Notes under the pieces: generated by a model
The model's database searches: none
What the model saw: only the letters and a program-made list of their open reading frames with translations
What the model was told of the DNA's origin: nothing
In this document: piece by piece, positions 6,335 to 16,524 of the stretch
How the letters are laid out: every line of letters starts with the position of its first letter
How positions within the stretch are numbered: the stretch's first letter is position 1
Program-made: the position numbers and the translations under genes
Virus record (IMG/VR): IMGVR_UViG_3300022750_000024
Location: 1 to 40,762 of that record
From: a virus
Length of the DNA stretch: 40,762 nucleotides
Strand: one strand, 5' to 3'

Positions 6335-8184
6335 GCAGAGACTTCCTTGCTCGCGGCGGCGGGGGCTCCGTTGATGATGTTCGTCGTCAGGTTTCCGCGC
6401 AGGTCCCCCCGGACGCGATAATGATTGTTTCCGGCGTCGATATAGACACCCACGCCGTTGCCGTTGAGACCGCGCCACGGCCCGCAGACCACGTCCATGT
6501 CGACGCCGTCCAGAGCACCGACGAGGGCGACACCGGTCCCTGCGTTCTGCGCCGCCCAACCCGAGATCTTTGCCTTGGTGATCGCGCCCGACAGGTTGAA
6601 CCCGTCCTGGGCGTTCAGGTGAGACTGGTGGTCAACGATGGCCAGCCCGTTGATCGAGCCGCCGCCGCTCGTCTCGGCTTTCACGCCGTAGCCCGTGGAG
6701 GCCGACGAGGTCCAGTCGCCCCGGAAGACGGCGCCGTTGATCTTGCCGCCCGCCGCCTTCAGATGGATCCCGGCATAGCCCGGATTGTCGTAATAGGTGC
6801 CTGAGCTGGTCAGGCTGTTCACTTCCTGCCCGGGGCCGGGATCAATCAGGACATCCACGTCCGCGCCGATGAACTGACAATCGCGAATGTTCAGGTCGCC
6901 ACAGTTGCGAAGGCGAAGGGCATGGGCCGGTCGGGCCGCAAGACTGTTTTCGGTCAGGACCTCGACCATCGACACCGCCAGGCCGCTGTCGAACTGGAAC
7001 AGCGTCGCTCCGGGCTTTCCGTCCCGGACGGTGATATCCTCCATGTAGATGACGCTGAGGTGGATGTTCGGATCCGCGTCGCCCTCGCAGATGAAGAAGT
7101 GATGCGGGTCTTGGGCGAGGAGGTTCGACATGACGAAGCGGGGCGCCAGACCGTTCCGCAGCCGGACATAACGACCGCCCGTCCGGGCCACTGCTGCGCT
7201 GATACGAAGGTCGTGGATCTCGGCGAAGTAGGACGAAACGTCGAAAACGTGATTGCTCGGATGGGTCGTTCGGACTTCAGTGCCCTCGCCGTCGCCCCGG
7301 ATGTGAAACGCGCCGGTGACGCCGATGGCCGATGAAAATCGGAACCGGCCTTCAGGAAAGCGGATACGTCCGCACTGGACGTTGAAGAACGATGTTTCCG
7401 TCGGCAGGTCGGCTTTGGCCGCCGCCCACGCCGTCTCGAAGACCGACGTAGGAACATCGCCCCAGTTGCGGATCGCGGCCCAGTACTGCCGGTCGATGAA
7501 GTCTGTGATCTCGTATTGCTGTTGCAGCTTCAGCTGCACCGGCGCCGGAAAGGATCCGGGCGCATCGCGCTGATAAAGGATCTCTTCCTGCGTCGCCCCC
7601 AGCGCCTCGCGCGCAGACGGCCCGTCCAGCGCCGTCAAGGCCTCGGCGAAGAACGGCGACACCGGCAGGCCGCCTACGGCGCCCTCGGCCGCAAACGCCT
7701 GGCCGCCCGCGTCCCAGGCGAAGAACCGGCCCTTGCGGGCATCCAGGGACGGCAAGGCGGCCGCCGTCTCGCCTTGCGGCAGAAGGAGTGAGCGGCCGAG
7801 GATGTCCCGATCCTCTTCGGCGATCCGCGTCAGGCGGTCCAGCGCCCGCTCCATGGCCCGCGGCTTGAAGCCCTGTGTATCCGGCAGGGCGAGCGATTGA
7901 CGGCGAGCCGTCCGGCGAGCCAGCACCAGCACCGATCCAGCGGTCCAGCCGCCAACAGGCACCGCCGCGCCGTACAGATTGACCGTTCCGCCGCCGGTCA
8001 GGGGATCGCTGGCTGTCAGGAGATAGTCGCTGACCGGGCTGAGGGCCGGACCTTCCCGGCCCTCCACAAGAACGGTCGCCACCACGTCCGCAGGGTCGGC
8101 ATAGGTCCAGCCCGTGGGAAACGGGCCGGTGGCCGTCCCGGTCAGCGTAAACGTCGAAATGGACGGCGCGGCGGTCGTGGTCAT
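6322..8184 (-). CDS. Tailspike with T7 fibre-like N-terminus and beta-helix body
   Basis: Protein of 620 aa. Residues about 1-125 resemble the N-terminal virion-binding domain of T7-type fibres (GWTYADPADVVATVLVEGRE, then VSDYLLTASDPLTGGGTVNL). From about residue 260 the sequence has short repeating units rich in G, N, D and V (RLRNCGDLNIRDCQFIGADV, IHLKAAGGKINGAVFRG) typical of a right-handed parallel beta-helix. It should bind, and possibly cleave, a surface polysaccharide. No catalytic residues can be assigned by eye. A late box ends 20 nt before its ATG. Confidence 0.88.
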   Translation of the reverse strand: MTTTAAPSISTFTLTGTATGPFPTGWTYADPADVVATVLVEGREGPALSPVSDYLLTASDPLTGGGTVNLYGAAVPVGGWTAGSVLVLARRTARRQSLALPDTQGFKPRAMERALDRLTRIAEEDRDILGRSLLLPQGETAAALPSLDARKGRFFAWDAGGQAFAAEGAVGGLPVSPFFAEALTALDGPSAREALGATQEEILYQRDAPGSFPAPVQLKLQQQYEITDFIDRQYWAAIRNWGDVPTSVFETAWAAAKADLPTETSFFNVQCGRIRFPEGRFRFSSAIGVTGAFHIRGDGEGTEVRTTHPSNHVFDVSSYFAEIHDLRISAAVARTGGRYVRLRNGLAPRFVMSNLLAQDPHHFFICEGDADPNIHLSVIYMEDITVRDGKPGATLFQFDSGLAVSMVEVLTENSLAARPAHALRLRNCGDLNIRDCQFIGADVDVLIDPGPGQEVNSLTSSGTYYDNPGYAGIHLKAAGGKINGAVFRGDWTSSASTGYGVKAETSGGGSINGLAIVDHQSHLNAQDGFNLSGAITKAKISGWAAQNAGTGVALVGALDGVDMDVVCGPWRGLNGNGVGVYIDAGNNHYRVRGDLRGNLTTNIINGAPAAASKEVSAWLS

Positions 8185-8204
8185 GCCCTACCGTCACGCG
8201 GGCG

Positions 8205-8221
8205 CAACGGGGGGTGGACGG
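8205..8221 (-). promoter_or_regulatory. Late box copy E, upstream of the tailspike
   Basis: 16/17 match to CCGTCCACCCCCCGTTT. It ends 20 nt before the tailspike ATG, and GGTAGGG in the leader can serve as the ribosome binding site. The stop of the preceding gene (8241-8243) is 20 nt behind it. Confidence 0.65.
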
Positions 8222-8240
8222 GCGCGGCGCTGCCCGACGG

Positions 8241-10970
8241 CTAGTCCGCCCCGATCGCTTCGCTGGGGCTGATAAAGAACCGGGCGTTCTCGGCCTTCTC
8301 GACCCGCTTTTCGTACCGCTTCACGCTGCCCGGCGACGCCGCCTCCTGCAGCCGGAACCACACCAGATAGTCCAGCGCCGCCCGGGTATAGAACAGGTTG
8401 ATCAGCGGGATATTGGCCTTGGCCGCTCCAATCAGCTTGGCCGGGATGTCCTTGATGTCGTCGGGATCCCCGCGCGTGGTCAGGTGGACAATGGACATCA
8501 GCCGCTCCAGCTCGCCGATGCTGGGCCCCATCATCGACCCGACGGTGAAGCCCAGTCCGTTCCGGTTCGCCTCGCCGAACAGCAGGTCGCCATAGATGCC
8601 CAGCCCGCCGCCTTGCAGCAGGCTGGCGATGAACAGGTCCCCGCCCTGGAACTTGCCGTCCTCGTCCATGAAGCCGCGCGGCTCGCGGCCCTTGACGATC
8701 TGTTTGGCCTGCAGCGAGGCATAGCCCAGCAGGGTGCTGGCCACGATGACGTGGGCGAGAAGGGCGACAGGCTTCTGGCCCGCATAGCCGCCCGCCGCCG
8801 GGACGACGTGGCGGCCCATGATCGCGGCGCTGAAGCTCCAGAACTGCGTCATCGCCCGCACGGCCTCGCCCCAGACGGTGCCCGGCCGGGTTCCGCGCGT
8901 GATCGCCACACGCTCGCGCGCCCGCGCCTCGGTCAGGGCGTCGTCCAGCACGCCGCCGACCATGGCCTGAAATCTGAGGCGCAGGTCCTCGCGCACCCGG
9001 CGCGCGCCCTCGGCCGTGGCGTCTTTGCCTGTCAGGCCGGCCCGCTTCAGCAGGTCCCGGTCGGTGATCCCGTCCAGGGCCTCGAACGTCCAGTAGCGGC
9101 GGCCTTCAGGCTCCGCGTTGTCCGCGACGGCCCCGGCGGTCTGCCTCAACGACTTCGCCTCCGGCCGGGCGGCCTCTGGCGCGATCAGGCCGCGTCGCGC
9201 CAGCTCCCAGTCGTCGGCGTCGATGCCGTACCGTTCCAGCGTCTCGCGCGTCCCGGCGTTCAGCGACGCCCACGGGTTCGAGGCCTCGGCCCCCAGATGC
9301 GCCGAATACATCTCGGCCACCCCGCGCCTCAGACCGTCCGACCAGGCCTCGAACAGATTGACCTTGTAGAACAGCCGTTGCGCTGATGCGGCCCACCCCA
9401 GCGGACCGTCCGCCGCATGGAAGCGGCCGGTCATGTGCGCCGCGGCCGATCGCGCGCCCACGTCCAGCAGGTCCGCCGCCGCCTTGCCCTCCGCGCCCTG
9501 CAACCGGACGATGCCCTTGAACGCCCCGGAATAGCCGTCCAGATAGCCGGCGCCCGCCCGCTTCATCACCTGGGCGGCCAGACTGGTGTCCGACAGGCCC
9601 GACAGCACCATCCCACCCAGCTTGGCCAGCGACTGCTGGACGCGGATCGACCGCCCGATGATGGCCAGCCTCAGGTTCTCTGGCGCGGATCCCGCCCCGG
9701 TCATCTCCTCGAACTCGGCCCGTCGCTGCGCGCTCATCAGCCGGTCCGCCGCGCCGCTGTCGCCCCGGCTGCGCGCCGCCGCGTGCAACTCGCCCACCTT
9801 GTTTGCGAACATGGCGTCGGGCGACGGCCCCCAGCGGTTCATCAGGGCCGCGTTCTTGGCCGCCCGTTCCAGCCCGCCCATGACATTGGCCAGCATAGAG
9901 CCGCGGCCGAACCGCTGGTGATAGTCGTACCACTGGTCCGGATGGCTGAAGTGCATGACCCGGTGTTTCGACACGCTGCGCGCCTTGGACGCTGGGGGGC
10001 GGAAATCCCCGATGTCGTCGGCCCCGCCCAGGATCTCGGACTTGCCCGACACGATGTCGAACCACATCCGGTACATCATGACCTCGCGCACGTTCGTCGC
10101 GTCGTCGATCGCCCCGCTGGCCTGCAGGGCCTTGGCGTCGTCCAGCCAGCCCTCGTCGAGGTCGCGCGCCTCGATCCCCTCGAACGTCTTGTCCGACAGC
10201 TTGGGCAGGGTGAAATCGCGCCACTCTCGGAACGCGCGGCGGCTGGCCCTCAGGCTGGCGCCCTTCATGTCCTTGATGGCGCCCAGCCCCCCGGCCTGGA
10301 ACTCGCGCCAGAAGCCGCCCGCCACCCTCAGCCGATCATGGGCCTGCCGGGCGATATAGCCTTCGATCCGACCGATCCACGCCCCGGCGTCGTTCTGCAT
10401 CAGCCGACCCTTCTCGGTCGCGGCGTTCAGGATCTCGGCGACCTTCAGGGCGTCGGCGTCGCCGGTCGGGGGGATGTCCTGCCCGTTCAGCCGCGCCATC
10501 TCGCGGCCCACGGCGCGCTCGAAATCATGGTCGACGCCGAACCCGCTCATCCGCTCCAGCAGGTCCGCCTCTCTCAGGCCCCGTTCGACATCGCCCCACA
10601 GGGCCACGGTCCGGGCCCGGCCCTCGGCGTCGACGCTGAAGGACCCGCCCAGCCCCTGTTTCTCGCTGCCGACGTTGAACGCCTTGAGCTTGTCGGCCTC
10701 GTCCCCGACAGCATCGCCCATCCCGGCCAGCAGGGCGTCGAAGTTGGCGCTGGCCCGCTGCGACGCGATCTTCAGCCGCCGTTCGGCCAGGCTCTCCAGC
10801 AGCCGCTCCTTCGTCAACTCGCCCGCCGCCTCGGTCATGGCCGCCTTGTCGAAGGCCTCGCCTCGCCGCTGCGCCTTGCGCAACAGTCGATCCAGCACGT
10901 CGTCGATCTGTTCGTCCGTGAAGGCGTCGCCTGTCGCCATGCGAACGGTCTGGTGGCAGGCGCGGGTCAT
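8241..10970 (-). CDS. Large internal virion (ejection) protein
   Basis: Protein of 909 aa; ATG 10970 is 1 nt past the upstream stop. It is mostly helical and charged, with Ala/Arg/Glu-rich stretches. One hydrophobic segment near residues 720-740 (VALLAHVIVASTLLGYASLQ) could cross a membrane. The size, and the place between a transglycosylase-bearing ejection protein and the tailspike, fit the C-terminal or partner part of a gp16-like DNA-ejection machine, split into two genes here. I recognise no enzyme motif. The role is inferred from synteny with T7-like phages. Confidence 0.75.
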   Translation of the reverse strand: MTRACHQTVRMATGDAFTDEQIDDVLDRLLRKAQRRGEAFDKAAMTEAAGELTKERLLESLAERRLKIASQRASANFDALLAGMGDAVGDEADKLKAFNVGSEKQGLGGSFSVDAEGRARTVALWGDVERGLREADLLERMSGFGVDHDFERAVGREMARLNGQDIPPTGDADALKVAEILNAATEKGRLMQNDAGAWIGRIEGYIARQAHDRLRVAGGFWREFQAGGLGAIKDMKGASLRASRRAFREWRDFTLPKLSDKTFEGIEARDLDEGWLDDAKALQASGAIDDATNVREVMMYRMWFDIVSGKSEILGGADDIGDFRPPASKARSVSKHRVMHFSHPDQWYDYHQRFGRGSMLANVMGGLERAAKNAALMNRWGPSPDAMFANKVGELHAAARSRGDSGAADRLMSAQRRAEFEEMTGAGSAPENLRLAIIGRSIRVQQSLAKLGGMVLSGLSDTSLAAQVMKRAGAGYLDGYSGAFKGIVRLQGAEGKAAADLLDVGARSAAAHMTGRFHAADGPLGWAASAQRLFYKVNLFEAWSDGLRRGVAEMYSAHLGAEASNPWASLNAGTRETLERYGIDADDWELARRGLIAPEAARPEAKSLRQTAGAVADNAEPEGRRYWTFEALDGITDRDLLKRAGLTGKDATAEGARRVREDLRLRFQAMVGGVLDDALTEARARERVAITRGTRPGTVWGEAVRAMTQFWSFSAAIMGRHVVPAAGGYAGQKPVALLAHVIVASTLLGYASLQAKQIVKGREPRGFMDEDGKFQGGDLFIASLLQGGGLGIYGDLLFGEANRNGLGFTVGSMMGPSIGELERLMSIVHLTTRGDPDDIKDIPAKLIGAAKANIPLINLFYTRAALDYLVWFRLQEAASPGSVKRYEKRVEKAENARFFISPSEAIGAD

Positions 10971-10971
10971 G

Positions 10972-11226
10972 TCAGGGCTTCGGGGGCTGCAGGGTGATGA
11001 CGAAGTCGGCGTGGATCAGGACGCCGCAGTCGCATTCGAACCCGCCGGGCTCGCGGATGCGCTGCACGCCGTCCGCGTCCTCGGCGAAGTCGAGGCTCCG
11101 CGTCAGCATGTGCGTTACGTCGCAGGCGGGACAGTCGAACTGGACCTGATCGGGGACGACGACCACGGCGGCGAGGGTTGCGGGGGCGTTAACAATTTTC
11201 ATGACGTCCACCAAAGTGCCCGTCAT
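10972..11226 (-). CDS. Small zinc-ribbon-like protein
   Basis: Protein of 84 aa; ATG 11226 overlaps the stop of the ejection-protein gene as ATGA. It contains FDCPACD and, about 35 residues later, FECDCGVLI, a CxxC...CxC pattern that could hold one zinc ion. The rest is beta-prone and hydrophobic. It is translated between two very large ejection proteins, so it is probably made late, but nothing shows whether it is in the virion. Function unknown. Confidence 0.68.
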   Translation of the reverse strand: MTGTLVDVMKIVNAPATLAAVVVVPDQVQFDCPACDVTHMLTRSLDFAEDADGVQRIREPGGFECDCGVLIHADFVITLQPPKP

Positions 11227-14171
11227 GCGACAAGATCGGACGCAAGGCAGAAGGCGGCCGCGCGGATCGCCTCCGCCACGGTGGACGGTTCTGTGGACTT
11301 GTCGAACGTTGGCATGTCGATGCCGTTGGCCTGCGCCAGCGCCTCGGTGTCCGCCAGCAGTGCCTTCAGCTCCGGATCGTCGGCGATGAGCGCGGCCAGC
11401 CGGGCCTCCGGTGTCAGCCGGCCGCCAACGTCCGCAGCCGGTGCGCGATCGCCTTGCCGTTCGCTCGCTCCGCCGGGTCGTTCGACGACGGGTTCAGCCG
11501 GTCGAAGGTCGAGGCCAGCAGGTTCAGCCTCTCGCGTCGTCCAGGCGGGCTCTGTTCCGCCGGCGTAGGCGAGGCCCCTTTGCCCTTCGCCTTCGGCAAG
11601 GGCGTAGCGGTTGCGGAGGGTTTCGAGGAAGGCGCGGCCATCGGGTTGAACTCCAAACAGATCGGGTCCGGCGGGCGTCGCGGCCGCGCCTCGGGCATAG
11701 TCTTTCAGGGCCTCGGCGATCCGGTCGGCCGCGCGTGGCTTCGTCATCGCCTCGTCGCGGAACATCAGCCGGATCAGAGCCTCGGTCTCGGGGCTGATCG
11801 CCTCGCCGCCGAACATGTCCGTCTGGCCCAGCCGGTCGCGGAACAGCTCGCCCACGCTCATGCGCGACGCCCGCGCTTCCCGCACCAGGGCGACCGCGCC
11901 CGTCAGGTTCTCGGTGATGTCCAGCCCGGCCGGCGCCTCGGCCCGCATCCGCGCCCAGGCGGGGGCGGCGTCGGCCAGGGCCTGACCGATGCCGCGCACA
12001 TTGGCGTCGGCCGTCTCGAACAGCGCCGCCGTCAGCGCCTCGTCGCCATAGGCGCGCTGTACCAGCGCCGCCTGCACCCGGGCCTTGCCCGACAGGCTCA
12101 GCGCCCCGGCCGCGTCGGTCAAGGCGTTGGCGTCGTTCGGCGCCACCCGGGATACGAACCCCTTCAGGAAAGGCCGGTTGCCGGCGGCGAAGGCGTCGTC
12201 GCCGTCGATCAGGCCCAGGGTGTCGGCGTCCAGCCGCCGCGCATCCGCCTTCGCCTGCTCCACGGGGCTGAAGCCCTCGGTCTGGCTGACGTTCAGCTCC
12301 CGCGCCATGTCCGCCCGCCCGGCGCCCGTCATCGGCTCCGACCGCATCCGCACCAGCACCGGCCGCTCGAACCCCGCCGTGTCGATCCCCTGCCGCGCCA
12401 GCTCGGCCTGGTACCGGCCCCACGCGTCCGTCCCGGTCATGGCGCTGCGCCTCAGGGCGATGGTCCGTCCGTTGCCGCTCTCGACCAGTCCGTCCGGGCT
12501 GACGATCGGCGCGCCCCCCGACGCGGCCTTGTCGCGCATCAGCAGGGCGGGGTTCAGATCCCGCTCGAGATTATAGTTCTCGGCCTGCGACCCCGCACGC
12601 GCCCGGTCGCGCGGCTGCAAGGCGGCGGGATAGGCGGCCTCGGGGTACAGGTCGTCGGTGTGGCTGGTTTTCAGGTCGCCCAGCTCGACGACGGCGAACC
12701 GCACCGGAATCTCCGACCCGCGCCGCGTCACCGCCGCATCGGCTTCCAGCCAGCGCCCCCGGATCGACGGCACGGCGCTGGCCTCGTCCAGCGCGTCCAG
12801 ACCGTTGCGCGCCAGCATGGCGCCCAGATCGACCGGCGCGTCCGCCGCGATGGCTTCCAGGCTTTCGGTGAACGCCCCCACGCGCTCGTTGTCGGTCAGG
12901 CCGTCGGTCGGGCGAGGAGGGCGGGGCGGGGTCAGGTCCTCGATCGACGCCCCCGACTGGTCGCCGCCCTGGCCGAACTTGCGCCGCCACTTCCCGGCGA
13001 ACTGCCCGGCCGTCATGTCGGCCCGCCCGCCGTTCAGGCGGATGGCCGCATCCGGATCGGCCACGCCGGCCGCCCTCAGGGCGTCGACCGCCGGACGGTT
13101 CGGATCGCGCAGCAACTCGAACGCACCGCCCTGGCCCTGCTGGTGGGCCAGATACAGCTCCCACTCCTGCGGCTCGCGCCCCAGCTGGCGGCGCAGGCCG
13201 GTGCGGTTCTCGGCCAGCAGGTCGATGCCGCGGCTGACGTTCAGGCTGGCGTCGAACGGATCGCCGCCGCCCATCCGCCGCCATGCGCTGCCCCTGCCAG
13301 TCAGAAACTGGAACACGCCCGAGGCCGAACTGGCCGGATTGTCCGCTCGCGGGTCCAGGCCACTCTCGATCTCCGCGATGCGCAGGGCTGTCGCGGGGTT
13401 CTCGCCCCGACGGCGGGCGGCCTCACCGATCAAATCCGCGACCCGCGCGGCGGATCCCGTGCGCCGCGCGGCGGGCGCTCGCGTCGGCGCAACGGCCCCG
13501 ACGCTGCCGCCGATCACCCCGCCCAGCGCCGTCCCGAAGACGATATTCCTCAAGGCGTCGCCGCCGGTGTAGTCCTCGCCGGTGCTCAACCGCGCGCCGG
13601 CGTTGATCGTCTCGGCCGCGACGCCCCCGGCCAGGCCGTCGATTACGCCCACGGCCGCGCCACGGGCGATATTCGCGCCTCGCGACCCTTGCGCCGCGAC
13701 GCCCAGGCCGCGCACGGCCGCCGATCCGCCGCCGATGAACCAGGTCGGCAGCATAACCGGATCGGTGGCGCCGCCGATCACCGACGCCCCGATGCTGTCC
13801 AGCGCGCTCAGATCGGCCCGCGCGGCCGTCTCCTCGCGGAAGCGACGCAACGTCGCCTGCCGGTTCATCTCGGCCGCACGGGTCTCATTCACCGGTTCGT
13901 CGAACTTCAGATGGCCCTCGACGCCATAGCGCTCATTCGCCTGCTCCGGCGTCAGGCGGTTGGCGTATTGCTCGCCGAAGACCCGGGCCTGCTGATCATC
14001 GAAGGCGCGCCGGTTGTCCGACTGGATGAAGCCCAGCACGCGGTCGGTGACCTGGCTCTCCTCGAACAGGGCGCGGCGGCCCTCGCGCGCCGAAACCTCG
14101 CCCGTCTCGATCAGCGCCGTCAGGTCGGCGTCCGACGCGGTCTGAGCGTTCTGGCGAAACGGATCTTGCAT
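11223..14171 (-). CDS. Internal virion protein with lytic transglycosylase and DdrB/ParB-like domains
   Basis: Protein of 982 aa from ATG 14171, with AGGGGG upstream. Residues about 120-230 contain glycine-rich hydrophobic stretches that may insert into membrane. Residues about 243-350 form an SLT-type transglycosylase domain: IAEIESGLDP with candidate catalytic Glu269, then ASGVFQFL. Residues about 488-740 resemble the ParB-superfamily domain found in phage DdrB-like antirestriction proteins (VVELGDLKTSH, then ESGNGRTIALRR, SPVEQAKADARRL). The protein would enter the cell with the DNA, cut the cell wall and perhaps protect incoming DNA. The last role is inferred. Confidence 0.85.
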   Translation of the reverse strand: MQDPFRQNAQTASDADLTALIETGEVSAREGRRALFEESQVTDRVLGFIQSDNRRAFDDQQARVFGEQYANRLTPEQANERYGVEGHLKFDEPVNETRAAEMNRQATLRRFREETAARADLSALDSIGASVIGGATDPVMLPTWFIGGGSAAVRGLGVAAQGSRGANIARGAAVGVIDGLAGGVAAETINAGARLSTGEDYTGGDALRNIVFGTALGGVIGGSVGAVAPTRAPAARRTGSAARVADLIGEAARRRGENPATALRIAEIESGLDPRADNPASSASGVFQFLTGRGSAWRRMGGGDPFDASLNVSRGIDLLAENRTGLRRQLGREPQEWELYLAHQQGQGGAFELLRDPNRPAVDALRAAGVADPDAAIRLNGGRADMTAGQFAGKWRRKFGQGGDQSGASIEDLTPPRPPRPTDGLTDNERVGAFTESLEAIAADAPVDLGAMLARNGLDALDEASAVPSIRGRWLEADAAVTRRGSEIPVRFAVVELGDLKTSHTDDLYPEAAYPAALQPRDRARAGSQAENYNLERDLNPALLMRDKAASGGAPIVSPDGLVESGNGRTIALRRSAMTGTDAWGRYQAELARQGIDTAGFERPVLVRMRSEPMTGAGRADMARELNVSQTEGFSPVEQAKADARRLDADTLGLIDGDDAFAAGNRPFLKGFVSRVAPNDANALTDAAGALSLSGKARVQAALVQRAYGDEALTAALFETADANVRGIGQALADAAPAWARMRAEAPAGLDITENLTGAVALVREARASRMSVGELFRDRLGQTDMFGGEAISPETEALIRLMFRDEAMTKPRAADRIAEALKDYARGAAATPAGPDLFGVQPDGRAFLETLRNRYALAEGEGQRGLAYAGGTEPAWTTREAEPAGLDLRPAEPVVERPGGASERQGDRAPAADVGGRLTPEARLAALIADDPELKALLADTEALAQANGIDMPTFDKSTEPSTVAEAIRAAAFCLASDLVA

Positions 14172-14192
14172 GGCGACAGGATCCCCCTGCCG

Positions 14193-14209
14193 AAACGGGG
14201 GGTGGACGG
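14193..14209 (-). promoter_or_regulatory. Late box copy D, upstream of the transglycosylase ejection protein
   Basis: Perfect 17-nt box. It begins 6 nt after the upstream stop codon (14216-14218) and ends 21 nt before ATG 14171, with AGGGGG in the leader. Confidence 0.7.
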
Positions 14210-14215
14210 AACGCC

Positions 14216-16522
14216 CTAGTTGAAGCCGAAGCGGCCGCTGCGTCCGGCCTGCCGCGTGCGCGCCAGCTGCTCCCACGTCCGGGTCACGTCGCGGCCGTCC
14301 GCCCCCCGAACGCGCACGTTCCGGCCTTGGGCGTCGGGGATCACCAGTTCGACGCCGCTGTCATCGGCCATGTTCCGCCAGGTCGCCGCCTCGCGGACCC
14401 TGTCGGCATACAGCCGGCGGCTCTGCTCGGGCGTGTAGCGCGTGCTGGGCGGCGCATACAGGTTGGCGCCGTCGCGCTCGATCAAGCCCCGCACCACCTC
14501 GCGCGCGCCCTCTCGCACCGGCCGGACCTCGAAACCGGACGAGGTCGGCAAGGCCCAAGTGTCCTCGAAATCATAGGCGTCGACCATTGGCGCGGTCGCG
14601 GTCTTCACCGCATCCGCGACCGTCGCCCCGCGCGACACCATCCCATAGGCCAGCACCTTGGCCGCCTCGACGGCCGCCGGTCCGCCGCGCTCGCTGCCCA
14701 GCGCCGCCATATAGGGCCCCATGGCCTCGCGCAGACCGCTGTCCAGATCGTCGCGGGTCGCCTTCTCGGGCACGGCCGTCGTCGGGGGAATGTTCCGGCC
14801 CCGAGCGTACTGGGCAAGGCGAGAGGGCGAGGAGGCATAGGCGGTCAGGGCGCCCAGGTCGGCCGGCTTCAGCCCCGCCTGCTGCAGCTCCCTCAGCACA
14901 GCGGACTGCAAACCGCCGAACAGCGCCGCGCGCGCGCCAAGGGCGGCCAGGGCCTCGGCCGGCGCGCCGTCCGCGTCCAGCTGCCCCACCCACGCCTCGG
15001 CCGTGGCGCTGTCCAGCACCCTGTGCGACCGCGACGGGATCCCGCCGCTGGTCTGGGCCGTCAGCGTGGCCCGGGCATAGGCCTGGGCGGTCTCGGCCGA
15101 CGGCTTTGCAGAGAAGGCGCGCCAGCGGTCGCGCACCCCCTCGGCCACACGGTCGCCCGGCCCCACGGGCGTCGCCGCCCACGCCGCCGGATCGGTTCTC
15201 AGCCGGCGATCCTGCTGGATCATCTCGCCGGCCAGCTCCAGCGCACGCGCGCCCACGGCCGTCTTCGCCTCGCCCTGCAGCCGCTCCAGCTCCGACGCAA
15301 CCTGATCGGCCGTCATGGTCCGCATTCGCGCCATCAACGGCCGCACCGACAGGGCCGCCTGCTGGTCCGTCTGGACCGACACGGCCAAAGCGTCGCCGCC
15401 GATCAGCCGCGCGCGCGTCACCAGCCCGGCGTCCGGCTGGCCGCCGGTCAGGATGTTGCGGATGTCGGCCGGGACCTGGGCTTCCAGATCCGCCGCCGCC
15501 TGAGCGTCTTCGATGACGCCGTTCGCGCGGGCGCTCTTGACCGCATCGCGGGCGCGCTCGATCTGGCGGGTGTCCATCCAGTCATAGGCCCCGGCCTCGA
15601 TTTCCTTTTCGACCGCGTCGTACTCTCCGGCCTCGATGCGACTGGCGATCGCCGCATCCATGGCCGCCTGACGTCCTTCCAGCGCCAGCTTTGATCGCAG
15701 GCTCGCAGGGGCGGCGGCCAGGATCGGCGCGGCCTCGGCGTCGAACCGCTGCGCCACCGCAGGATCCCGACGCGCGCGGTTCACCAGATCCTGCAGACCC
15801 TGCGACACCGTCGTCATGGTGCCGGCGTCCCGGCCCTCGTCCTCGGCCGCCATGGCCTGCGCCTGCAGCGTCGCCTGTTTCGACAGCAGCATGGGCCGCA
15901 ACCGGTCCGCGACGTTCGGCGGCAGGTCGGTCAGCACCGTTTCCTGCGCGGCCGTGAAATCGCTCATCAAGCCGTCGGCGAACCCCGGCGTGGCGCCGTC
16001 CCAGGCCTGACGCCGCGCATCCTCGCGCGTATCGAAATCCTTCTGAAACGCCATAAGCGCCTGGACGGCCGCCGCCTGGTCCGCCGCATCCCGGTCCGCC
16101 GCCGATCGGCGGCCCCGCGTCTGGACCTCGGTCGCTATGGCCTGCGCCCCGACGCGGACGCGAAGGTCGCGGGTCTGCCGGGTCAGGCTGTCTCGCACCC
16201 CGTCGGAAACATCTTCCCGCGCCAGCAGCGGCGCAACATGGGCGTCGAACGCCGCCAGCTCGCGCTCGGCATAACCCGGATCCCGCCCGTCATAGGCCTC
16301 CGCCCTCAGACCGGCGTCCAGCGCCCAGGTCTGCTGGCTCGCCTCGACCTCCCGCGCGGCAACCTGATCGTCGGCCTGTTTCCGGGCCTGATCGTATCGC
16401 TCAACCTCGCGCGCTGCGCCCTGCAGGGCGTTGCCGATGCTGGTGAAGTCGACGGTCGTCCCGCGACTGACGGCTCCGTTCGGGCCCGGCTGCTCGATCG
16501 ACTGGGGAAGTTTCGCGGCCAT
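14216..16522 (-). CDS. Internal virion protein, gp15-like
   Basis: Protein of 768 aa. It is almost entirely helical by composition (Ala, Arg, Glu, Asp, Gln), with many heptad-like stretches such as residues 30-160 and no membrane segment or enzyme motif. In T7-like phages a protein of this size and make-up, encoded between gp14-like and gp16-like proteins, forms the inner core tube used to eject DNA. The start (16522) is 2 nt after the upstream stop. Assigned mainly by order and composition. Confidence 0.75.
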   Translation of the reverse strand: MAAKLPQSIEQPGPNGAVSRGTTVDFTSIGNALQGAAREVERYDQARKQADDQVAAREVEASQQTWALDAGLRAEAYDGRDPGYAERELAAFDAHVAPLLAREDVSDGVRDSLTRQTRDLRVRVGAQAIATEVQTRGRRSAADRDAADQAAAVQALMAFQKDFDTREDARRQAWDGATPGFADGLMSDFTAAQETVLTDLPPNVADRLRPMLLSKQATLQAQAMAAEDEGRDAGTMTTVSQGLQDLVNRARRDPAVAQRFDAEAAPILAAAPASLRSKLALEGRQAAMDAAIASRIEAGEYDAVEKEIEAGAYDWMDTRQIERARDAVKSARANGVIEDAQAAADLEAQVPADIRNILTGGQPDAGLVTRARLIGGDALAVSVQTDQQAALSVRPLMARMRTMTADQVASELERLQGEAKTAVGARALELAGEMIQQDRRLRTDPAAWAATPVGPGDRVAEGVRDRWRAFSAKPSAETAQAYARATLTAQTSGGIPSRSHRVLDSATAEAWVGQLDADGAPAEALAALGARAALFGGLQSAVLRELQQAGLKPADLGALTAYASSPSRLAQYARGRNIPPTTAVPEKATRDDLDSGLREAMGPYMAALGSERGGPAAVEAAKVLAYGMVSRGATVADAVKTATAPMVDAYDFEDTWALPTSSGFEVRPVREGAREVVRGLIERDGANLYAPPSTRYTPEQSRRLYADRVREAATWRNMADDSGVELVIPDAQGRNVRVRGADGRDVTRTWEQLARTRQAGRSGRFGFN

Positions 16523-16524
16523 CT

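Noticed and set aside
11454-14219. Open plus-strand frame of 921 codons
   Set aside because: It mirrors the transglycosylase ejection gene; the translation is Arg/Gly/Pro/His-rich as expected for the antisense of GC-rich coding DNA, with no domain.
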